In this document: piece by piece, positions 1-9,128 of the stretch
How positions within the stretch are numbered: the stretch's first letter is position 1
Layout: the number at the start of each line of letters is the position of its first letter
Assembly (NCBI GenBank): GCA_022925895.1
Contig: JAKSYS010000756.1
Coordinates: 1 to 27,327, forward strand
Source of the DNA: Fragilaria crotonensis
Lineage: Eukaryota > Bacillariophyta > Fragilariophyceae > Fragilariales > Fragilariaceae
Direction: 5' to 3'
Length of the DNA: 27,327 nucleotides
The notes under the pieces: model-generated
Database searches by the model: none
What the model was told of the DNA's origin: nothing
Seen by the model: only the letters and a program-made list of their open reading frames with translations
Translations under genes and position numbers: made by a program

Positions 1-291
1 CAAACAGCTAACTGGTAGAAGTTTTTCGTACAGTACGAGTACCATAGACTTGAATACATGAATAATGTGCGTGTTTCATGTATTGCGTAGCAGAGCCGCG
101 TTTACAACCCAGCAACTTTGTATCATTGTCACTTGATCTTCCTGCCCTTTGTTCAAACTCCCTTGTCGCTACTCGACCCAGGCTTTGCGGCGCACCTTAG
201 TGAGATAGCTTGAATTGAATCGAATAGCTGAAGACAGCAAAACCCATTGCTCACCTCTCGTAGACGAGTTACCACCGATCCACGCAGCAAT

Positions 292-1212
292 ATGGCTACG
301 GTTAGAACTATCAACGAAATCAAAGCCTCCCTGTCCAAGGAGTTGCCAGCCGATGACTTGTCAGATGATTCGGTTGAGCGATGTAAGGATATGTTCAGAC
401 GTCTAGACGAATGTCAAGTCGATCTGGAAATTCTTTCGAAAACGCTCATTGGTACTGTCGTGTCGAAATTTAAGACCCACGGCACTCTAGGACCCTTGGC
501 CAAGAATTTGGTAAAGAAATGGAAAAAGGCTGCTCGCGAAGCAGCAGATTCCTCAACCCCGTCAGCAACGAAAAAGGAAGCGCGACGAGAGGTTCATGCG
601 TCGACTGATAGCAAGGGGGGTCCCATCGCGATTTCGCCCCCTGAATGGGACGAACTGCCTCCGCTGCGTCAAAACATTGTCAAAAAGCTTCAATCCCTCT
701 TGGAGCTGTCCCGCGCGGAAATGGTGGAAGCCGGGGTGAGCCCAGAGGCCTTTCAGGATATGAGTGTTTCTTGCGCGACTGAAATTGAACTCGGCATTCA
801 GCATAAACATGGTAACGACCGAACTGGATATGGTGACAAGAGTCGATCACTCTGTTTCAACATGAAGAAGAATTCCGAGCTTCGGTCAAACTTGCTGATG
901 GGTTCCATCTCGGCAGACGAGTTGGTCGTCATGTCGAGCGAAGATCTGGCCACCTCGGCAAAAACAGAAGCCCGCAATGCCGAAGTTAAGAAATTGCGTG
1001 ATTCGAGGTTGTTGGATTGGGAACAGCAGAATGAAGGCAAGATTAACGAAATGTGCGGTATCAAGGGAGATTTGCTACAAGCTAGTTTGTTTACTTGCGG
1101 GCGCTGCAAGAGCGTCAAGACAACGTCGACGCAGAAGCAGACTAGATCGGCAGATGAGCCCATGACTGTGTTTGTTTTATGTCTGAATTGTGGTAAACGT
1201 TGGAAGTGCTGA
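292..1212 (+). CDS. Transcription elongation factor S-II (TFIIS)-like protein
   Basis: TFIIS rescues backtracked RNA polymerase II in the nucleus by stimulating transcript cleavage in the polymerase active site. The 306-residue product has the full family layout. An N-terminal helical LW-type domain covers about residues 1-85 and ends in the basic stretch LVKKWKKAARE. The central polymerase-binding domain spans about 120-240. A C-terminal zinc ribbon (about 267-306) has CGRC and CLNC cysteine pairs and the hallmark RSADEPMT, which carries the catalytic Asp-Glu hairpin, and ends in GKRWKC. I chose the Met at 292 because the product then begins directly at the LW domain. An in-frame Met at 247 would add 15 residues with no recognisable role. 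The length matches typical TFIIS (about 300 residues) and no intron is needed. It is convergent with the next gene, about 50 bp away. Confidence 0.95.
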   Translation: MATVRTINEIKASLSKELPADDLSDDSVERCKDMFRRLDECQVDLEILSKTLIGTVVSKFKTHGTLGPLAKNLVKKWKKAAREAADSSTPSATKKEARREVHASTDSKGGPIAISPPEWDELPPLRQNIVKKLQSLLELSRAEMVEAGVSPEAFQDMSVSCATEIELGIQHKHGNDRTGYGDKSRSLCFNMKKNSELRSNLLMGSISADELVVMSSEDLATSAKTEARNAEVKKLRDSRLLDWEQQNEGKINEMCGIKGDLLQASLFTCGRCKSVKTTSTQKQTRSADEPMTVFVLCLNCGKRWKC

Positions 1213-1263
1213 GTTTGTTTTGTGGGGTAGTTCGTCACACATAGTTAAGTTACAATCTAGGGG

Positions 1264-2858
1264 CTAAAGGTCAACACAATGCAATCCATTCTCAACACTT
1301 CCTCGAAAGGGACTTTGATGTTGAAGACTCGCTTCGAATTCATCCAATGCTTGTATCGTAAACACCTCCCTGTCAGCCGCCAGAGGGCCCTATTTGAAAA
1401 CGTCAGAAATGTCAGTGATTTGCACGTTTCCCCAAGTTTCGATCCCATGCCACCAACACGTACCGAAATAACTGACCAATTCTCGACATAACTATCCCAG
1501 AGTATCGACAGTGATTTACTGCTGTGCTCCGAACTGGCCCTCCTTTTCTGAATGGGATACTTGAATCGAATCTTCACACCCCGCTGCGTTGGATGCAACC
1601 GAGAAATGTCAATGTCTGACAGCGACTCCTCGTTCATCAAGTCTTGTGCGACATCGTCCTCGTCACACACAGACTTGGCATCATCAATTTTGTGAAAGAT
1701 GTAAAAGGCCCCGCCCACAACCCCTGCCATAATCGCACAGAACACGCAAACCACAATTGCAACCGTCACATAGGGCTGGCTGCCATCCTCTTTCGACTCA
1801 TCGTTCGACGCACCAACGGAGGGGTCCTGGTTGCTACTGGTCGGCGGAAGAATATCCAGGTACCAAAAGGCGGCGCTGGAGGCTTGCAGGCGAGTAAGCA
1901 ACTCCTTCGTGTGAGTCTCGAACGCATGACTGACAAACGAATCGAATGGTAAGGTGTCCAAAGTCACTTGGTGGATCGACCAACCCTCCCCAACAATCAT
2001 CAACTCCAATATGAGATCCTCCTGAGTCCCTAGACGGCGACTAATCGGTGTCACTAGCGTTTGATTGCATACTTGGACATCGGCAATGCCCAAAATCACA
2101 TTGTGAAGAAGTGGCAAATAATCCTGAAAAAAACCCTCTGCAATCGCTTCCACAGTGTCAAGTTCCTCGGCCGTAATGGTAGCAGAAATACCACCCAATG
2201 TTATGGTCATGTTTGCGTGATACAACTTAGATAACAATGGGATCGGTGAGCTCTCTACAATGGCTGGGTCCGGTGGTATGTGGTCGGCTATAGCTGTCGA
2301 AGGTGATATTGTTGAAGCCGAAGGGGGCATCGTAGGAAGCGTACTACCAGAATTGGGAGCTTCACTGCGAACATATGCCGTTCGATCAAAGATATCATTG
2401 GTGAGAATGTGCTTTGGCTCTGGCTCAAACCAAGCGGTGGCTGAGAAAACAGACCCAATCCTCCATTCATCGCTGAATATGCCCGCAAATTCTCGCGTGG
2501 ACAGCGCCTTGGTGAGTAGATCGAGAAAATCGGTGGTGGAATTGCTGTCCGATGTTGGAACACCCAGAAGAGTCCATGTTAATTGAAGAGAAGAAAATTC
2601 GAGCATGGCCTGAGATGCAACAGTTGCATCTTTCACACCATAGTAAGGATATAGCGCACGATTAAGAAATTCGGCCACGTCTTGTTCCAATGGATGAAAG
2701 CGCAACGGTGAAAGGAGCGTATTGCCGTGCAGGACTAAGTCCAACTTGGTCCTCCATGGTGGGACAGTCTCTCGAACAGAAGTCCCATCTGCCCAACGAA
2801 GCAACGCCAATGCGGCAACGATGCGCAACATGGTGGACCAAGTGCAAGGCACATTCAT
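1264..2858 (-). CDS. Type I membrane protein of unknown function, two exons
   Basis: I do not recognise a named family. Exon 1 is 1464-2858 and exon 2 is 1264-1389. The 74-bp intron (1390-1463) begins GTACGT and ends AAATAG, in phase 0. Reading through the intron also stays open but gives a basic, Trp-rich, unnatural tail. Splicing gives a 506-residue protein with an acidic tail ending LHCVDL. The N-terminus is a signal peptide (hydrophobic IVAALALL; Met10 is an alternative start). A roughly 350-residue ectodomain follows, with a Ser/Thr/Pro-rich linker near residues 170-205 and NxT sites. A single membrane span reads VAIVVCVFCAIMAGVVGG, and an acidic tail of about 110 residues follows (CDEDDVAQD). 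The segment before the membrane resembles that of the protein at 13989-14971, so the two may be divergent members of one surface-protein family. The ligand is unknown. Confidence 0.7.
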
Positions 2859-4352
2859 GTTTCCAACGTTCAGTATATTGTGACTGTTTGTGAAGTAAAT
2901 CTGATGCTAAAGCCACGTGGGAGTACATGCATCCACGGAAAGTGCAGGATTTTTCAACAGCAACAATCATGTTTTGATGGTAGTGCGATGCTGAAAATGT
3001 TAATGTTGTCGCCGTTCCTACGAACCGATTTGGGATTCCGTTCATTTTTTTGGTGATGAAACTGAAGATCAGAATTCAGGATTTATTACTCATTCTCATT
3101 CTCGATTAGAAACCGGAATATGCGCACAGACCACTAACGGGCTCATTGTCACTATCAAACAAGGCATGTCTGGCGAAGTCAAGATAAATCAAGTCATCGT
3201 TTCGTTGCACTCCATCAGAGTGGTACTAGTACTAATACTTCGTACTACTGGTATGGGGAACACTGCAGTGGGAGTACGTGTGTACTGGATACTGGAGTAT
3301 GCTCAACTGCTGCTTGATATACCAGTACAATACCAGGTATGTACTACCGTAAATTGCGTAGTTTAAACTCTAGCGGTGTTTAAGCTTTTTCGACGGAATT
3401 TCGACGGAATCTTATGTACACCCTCCGTACGACCAAAAACTCACTCTTTCCATTTAGAATGGAGAAAATCTGGCATTTAACCGAAACGTCAGGTCATTCG
3501 AAAAGAGCGAAACAAGAGGTTTATTTGGCTCTATAACATCAAATACAGGCGGATGAGTTTGAATCTTCATTTTTTCGTTTTTGAGCGTACATCGAAAAAA
3601 GTCATTTTACGGTGAATAAGCTTTTTGGATGACCGAAACTGTACATTCCCCGAAGTTTAAACTACGCAATTTACGGTAGTACATACCTGGTATTGTACTG
3701 GTATATCATCCAGCACAGAAGTATGCAGCTGCGTAATGCTCCGGCGAGTGCCGGTTGCCGGTACTCCAGTAGACACACTTTGCACGACGTGCAGTACCGG
3801 TTTTATTTATATAGCGGTACGCTGTGTGCGAGTACCAATAGGAACATATAAACCAGCATAGCAGTTGCATCTTTTACGCCAGTAAAGGAAGTACGCTACC
3901 GGTATTACCAAATGTTGGTACCAGGTCTACTACCATGAACATCGTACCATGCACGGTATGTACGGAGTACTAGGCTCTACGGATGCTTACGTGGGTCCTG
4001 GATTATCGTGTTTGGCGGCGTCGCACGACATGAATCGCTTCGTGCTTGACTGACGGCATCAAATACGGATGCCGCATTGTTATAATATATATTATCGTAT
4101 ATATTACAAATAGAATAACAGTTTTCTGTCGCCCACTCGTGACGCTGTTGATTTACCGTTGCAAGCGCCCGCCAGCCCGAAAACATGATTCGAATTTAAA
4201 CTGACAGTACGCATACCCCCTCTCATCTTTTTTGGTTGAAAAAGCGGCGTCGGCAAACTCTCAACTTCTCTACTAGTAGAGTGTCGCCCTTTATCAAGTG
4301 ACGAGGACCCACTCACACTCGCTCCCTCTCTTCTCTCTCTCATCCCCACTCG
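2859..4352. other. Gene-free interval with foldback element and kinesin upstream region
   Basis: No convincing gene was found; the open frames here are short and lack recognisable motifs. The interval contains a foldback repeat (3315-3708) flanked by GTAC-rich sequence at about 3220-3345 and 3715-3975. Two small hairpins lie at 4023-4045 and 4054-4074. A very AT-rich run (4080-4106) and a perfect 14-bp palindrome CTCTACTAGTAGAG (4268-4281) follow, and then a pyrimidine-rich stretch before the kinesin start codon. The last 270 bp probably hold the kinesin promoter, which is inferred from position only. Confidence 0.5.
3315..3708. repeat. Foldback (MITE-like) element with 55-bp terminal inverted repeats
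   Basis: Bases 3315-3369 are an exact reverse complement of 3654-3708 (55 of 55 by eye), separated by 284 bp. Each arm contains the sequence running from TGATATACC to GTTTAAACT. Imperfect symmetry continues inward: ATGTACA followed by CCAAAAA appears on both sides in opposite orientation near 3413-3440 and 3620-3645. The interior has no coding capacity, so if the element is mobile it is non-autonomous. A flush target-site duplication is not clear; AGTATGC occurs on both sides but not next to the arms. Confidence 0.75.
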
Positions 4353-7300
4353 ATGAACCACTCAGTCTCATCCCCCATTTATCCTCGCCGTATCATTGTC
4401 AGTCTAGACGAAACGGGATATAGAGACCTGGTGGACGAAAACACGGCGCGAGTCGCTCCAAATAACCCGGATATTTCTCCAGACGTTGCTGCCAGCACTC
4501 CTCTTGGTACGCACAAAACTCTGGCTTTCTCGCGCGGAGGACCCTCCAGCAGCCCCGTCAATCACAACCGTATTCCTGCATCACGAATGCCACACGGAGG
4601 CGACGGGGACCCCGGTCGAAGTGCGTTGGCGCCCCGAACATCAGAAGCTATCAATGGTTCGATTTTAGAGAAAAAGTATGCTACCACCAAACCCTTCGTA
4701 AACAACGCCATGACTAGCATGCCCCCTTTGTCAGAAGGGCCTCGATGGCGAGGTGGATCGACCCCTCCTCGACCAAATACAACTCAACAAACACTTCGCC
4801 CTTTCGACGCGGATCGTCCTCGAATCCCCAAGCATACTCGAGATACTACTCTGTCGCCTAAAATACGAGCGTCCTCCTCGAGCATTGCAAGCCAGAAGAG
4901 CGCGAGGTCTGCGCCTGTCCAACTGCCCCCACCAGACTGGCAATGGGACCCCGAATCGCAAGAGCAGGCCCTTTTCGAACAACGACTCTGCGAAGACGCG
5001 TATGGAGTGGCTGTACGAAAGATTAATCAGAATGGAAAAGCACAACTCAGATATGTGAAATGTATAGCACTCACGGCGACCGATGACGACAATGGATCTT
5101 CCTCCAAATCAGTTTCGAGTTTGGTGCGGACCTTTTCCTTACGATCCCGGGACAAGCGCAGGACAGAAAATGACGACAATTCCGATACGGACAAGTTATT
5201 GTCGGATGTTCCACGCAAGGCCCTAGTATGGGGCAAGAAGAAGGACCACACGTTGGCGATTGACCAGTTTGTGGCGGTACGCATCGGCAAAACCACGGAT
5301 CGGACTAGACGAAACCCGCAGCCGCCATCTCGCTTGTTGAGTCTCATCACCAAGGATGGATCTCTCGACATTGAGGCGCCGACTCGATTAGACCGAGACA
5401 AGTTCGCAGGCGCTTTCGCTCGATTTTTGAGAGTGCCCTTGGAGATGTCACCATCCGCCGAAGGTATGTAACCCGTTTCAATTTTCGTGGCTGGTCTAAA
5501 AGGTTGGTAGCTCACACGCGTGTTTTGATCCGCAGCCACACGACCAACCATGTCAGCAGCAGTGTCGGTACCAGATTTAGAAGTTATAGGCATCGCACCA
5601 GACGTTCGACGAAGGACATCAGTATCGCCAAGTACCAGAAGGTCGGGCTTCGATGAAGGGATCCCACCCGCAGATGATCTTGAAGCCATGCCCTTGTCTA
5701 GAAATGCCTCGGACGATGAAGGTGGTTTCGATGTGGCGAGGTCTCAAAACGCATCGTCGTCTGCTACGAGTAATGTGTTGCAAGGCAAGGAATTCATCGC
5801 CTCAGGCCCAGTAGTTAGTGGGTTCAGCCCCGATTTGTTTAAAGCGAAAGATGACAAATCGGTTGTTTCGTCCCTCACTGGAGGCAATTACGATCAGGAC
5901 ATTGTGGAAGAGCTGCACCATGCCCTAGAGGGACTGAAAATGGAACTGGCTGAAAGCAGAGCGGAGGCTTCGCGAGCCGTCAAGGTCGCGGAACAGGCGA
6001 TCCAGAGCGCTGAAAACAGCAATAGCAAGGACTGGAACAGCACGGTCACCCACAAAGCTGCCGAGGCAGCGGCGCTGGCGCAGAAAAGATCTGCTGAAGC
6101 GATGGCGAAGCAACGACTAGCTGAGGAGCGCCTTGCCGGAGAACGCAAGAATGCTGTCTTTTGGCGCAAGCAAGCTGAAGCAGCCGAAGAGGAAGCAGGT
6201 GTCCTGCAGACACGCGCTGCTGCTGCTGAGGTGCAGCGAGCATCTATGTACGAGGAACTGCAATGTGAACGCCAGCGTACGCTGGAACTGATTGAGACCT
6301 TGAAGAAAAGATTTGATTCGGCCGACGTTTACCAACGTGAGGCTTTGGAAGCCGCGATGGAACGCAATCATGTTTTAGAGATTGAGCTGTCTAGCATCCG
6401 GCGGGATCTGAATTCAAAAGTTCACGCGTCGAAAGCGGATGATCAACTGTAAGTTTTTACTCTTATTCTCTATGTTTCTGGCGCTCTTGATCCTAACTTT
6501 TGCTATCCAAAGTGTCGATGCACATCAACACGGATCACTTCGAAGGAAGCTCACATCGTTAGGGAAAACCAAGAAGCGAAGTCAGGATTCAGGAGACACG
6601 TTATCTCTTTTGTCTATCGACTCAAAATCCTCAGATGCATTTGCGACCTCGGACGCGCTGGTGACTCCGGACTCCTTGCCTGTCGAAGATGTCCTAAAGC
6701 TTCATGCCGAGTTTACAGCCATCAGGCTTCAATTTGAATTGCTGAAGCGCACCACGTCTGATGAACTCAAAACTTTACCTGAGACGACAGAACTGTTTGC
6801 CTCGCAGACGAGTGCAGCACTCGTGACATCTCAAAACGAAGTTGCCCGACTGCAGCAGCGACTTGCTCTTGAGAGCAGCACTAGAAGGAAGTTATTGCAT
6901 GAGGTTCAAGACTTGCGCGGGACTGTGCGGGTCTATTGTCGTCCACGATCTTTTGAACAACACGGGACAAGCTCATTAGGTGGCGCTCTGTCGTTACCGT
7001 CTAGTGAGATCCTTGTCTTGCACCGAGAGCGTCTACCGTCGTCCACCGATACTACTCCCCTATCCTTTGAGTTTGATCGCATCTTTCCCCCCGACACGGA
7101 TCAGAGGGAAGTCTATTCTGAAATCGATGAGCTTATTCTTTGTGCCCTGGACGGTTTCAAAGTATGTTTAATGGCGTATGGTCAGAGTGGAACTGGGAAA
7201 ACCTACACGATGCTTGGCGACGTTCGCTACGCTCATGATGGTTCCGTTGACATTGCCAATTTCGGTATTCACCTTCTTGGACTCGACCAGCTTTTCAGCG

Positions 7301-8118
7301 TGTCCAAACAGCGACGTGACCGCTTCGAAGATCGCTTCACCTTAAGTATCGTCGAAGTTAATGGTGAGAAACTCTGCGACTTGATTTCCGGCACCGCGTT
7401 TGGAGAAGCTCGCGGCATGGAATCCGCGGCGTCCACCGAACGTAAGAGCAGCAAGTCATCAAGGCGAAGTGAGGATGAAGCATATTCCCAAATGTCATCC
7501 AAATCTCGAAAACTGGAGATTCGAACAAACGGTGACGGTGAGACCGTCGTTCAAGGCGCAGTAGCAGCAAACATATCGAGTCTTGACGACGCCTATGAGT
7601 TATGGAAACAAGTCTTGAGTCTACGTGCTAGCCGCGTAAAGGAAATTGGCGCCGATCTTGAGTCGCACGACATTGCAAGTCACCTGATTGCGACACTTCG
7701 AGTGGTTTCAACCAACATCGCAACTGGCATAGGAACGCACGGAAAGATTCAATTTGTGGATTTTGCCGGTGCTGATCTGATTAGAAGCTCCAGTAAGCCC
7801 AAAAGTACCAAAGGAAACGAAGATGTCCTTGTTCCAGTTGGGAACAACTTTGAATGGAGGTTTGCCAATAAGTCATTGTCCACCTTTCTTGAGGTTGTTT
7901 CGGCACGAACACAGTTCGTCCGCAGCGTCCCATACAGAAACTCGACCGTCACGCACCTTTTGCAGGATGCGTTAGAAGGAGACACAAAGGTCATGATGTT
8001 GCTTTGCGTCAGTTCAGACCCAAAGGACGTTCAGCAGACAGCAAGCGCCCTCCGACTTGCCTCGAAGATCAAGAAGGTTGTGATTGGGAAAGCGACGAAA
8101 CATGCAATTCAATCATGA
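4353..8118 (+). CDS. Kinesin-14-like protein with C-terminal motor, three exons
   Basis: Kinesin-14 motors move on microtubules and are usually minus-end directed. Exons are 4353-5463, 5536-6448 and 6513-8118. The introns of 72 bp (GTATGT..CGCAG) and 64 bp (GTAAGT..CAAAG, with CCTAAC upstream) restore a 1209-residue frame. Residues 1-195 are low-complexity and Pro/Ser-rich. Residues 196-361 look like a PH-type domain, at low certainty. Coiled coil covers about 492-674 and 720-808. The motor follows the kinesin-14-type neck LRGTVRVYCRP (809) and runs to the C-terminus. The P-loop GQSGTGKT (898-905), NKSLS and PYRNSTVTHLLQDAL are normal. Switch I is degenerate: canonical NxxSSRSH is replaced by ESHDIASH (near 1058-1065). 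Switch II reads DFAGAD (1091-1096) instead of DLAGSE. ATPase activity may therefore be weak or absent. The start gives MNHSVSS; no upstream in-frame alternative was found. Confidence 0.9.
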
Positions 8119-9128
8119 ATCCACTAGATTTCAACAACCCAAAATTTTCAGGTGAAGCATAGCGGATTCTTTACTAGTAGAAGTGGCATCCAGGCAAATG
8201 GTTGTATAGTTATATCTGCAGTATACACTGATGGAACCTCATTCAGATTTCGCATCGGAGAGTTTGACTTTATGGAGGCCTTCATGTCTTGTTTGCAGCA
8301 TTTAATATAGAGACGACTAGTAAGTAGATGTCACGAACATGCAGTATCCACTGATGGAACCTCATGCAGGAGAGTTTGACGCTATGAAGGCCTTCATGTC
8401 TTGTTTGCCACTTGCAGTATAGAGATGACTTGTTCGTGGATGCTACCATAAATATCTGTCTTCAGTGTCGCGAGAGACTTTTGAGAACAAATAAGGAGCG
8501 TGGGATCTACTCCGAAGTACTGCACACCCTACATTCATATCCGTGAATGTACTTCAATCACGCAACATGTTTGCACCTGAGGAAAGGGCTTAGTACGTAG
8601 ATCCGGTTGAAGTTTCAAGCAAACCAGTATAAATATAACCAAGAAAAATCGGATAATTGCCTAATGGTATGGATCAGATACTATTGTGAAGTGCGGCGCC
8701 GCAAAACTCGTACCTACAATGGAGGCCACAATCCCTGCACGATGAACAGGAACGCCAACTCTAATCCACAGGATTTCCTGAAATTGTCTTGTGGAGCTGC
8801 AGAGGGAGAGACCTTTTGTTTCCGCTGAAAGAATTCGCGGCCTTATGACTTATGACAGATCTAAATTTCCTTTCACCGAATCAGATCATACATCCCATGA
8901 CGCCCGCGGTCGCAACACACGGGTTGGATGCTTGGGCTTAACGCTGGTGTTCGGTCGGAAAAAGTGCTCCGATAGATTTCGACGAGTTTCGACAATCACG
9001 GCACAGAAATCGCAAGATTTCTTCGAAGGCAATCTTGCTGAAGTTGAGAATTGTGACGATGCGGACGGCTCGCACTGAAGGTCAAAAGTGGGGACCAAGA
9101 TTCTAAACGTCCTACGATCAACCTGTGT
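8119..9128. other. Gene-free interval between kinesin and WD40 genes
   Basis: This interval separates the ends of two convergent genes. It contains a duplicated block (8218-8430) and otherwise unremarkable sequence. Short open frames at 8607-8828 and 8791-9078 have no recognisable domain, and I do not consider them genes. The kinesin and WD40 transcript ends and polyadenylation signals must lie here, but I cannot place them. Confidence 0.5.
8218..8430. repeat. Imperfect tandem duplication, two copies about 123 bp apart
   Basis: Copy 1 (8218-8318) and copy 2 (8341-8430) share GCAGTAT-CACTGATGGAACCTCAT, GAGAGTTTGAC, GGCCTTCATGTCTTGTTTGC and TATAGAGA-GACT. Copy 2 lacks about 11 bases present in copy 1 after CCTCAT. 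No coding function is visible. Confidence 0.8.

Noticed and set aside
798-1238. A 146-codon minus-strand open frame
   Set aside because: It lies wholly antisense to the TFIIS zinc ribbon and central domain, which are unmistakable.
5027-5689. A 220-codon minus-strand open frame across the first kinesin intron
   Set aside because: It is antisense to kinesin exons 1 and 2, whose splice join gives a continuous frame. The antisense product has no recognisable motif.
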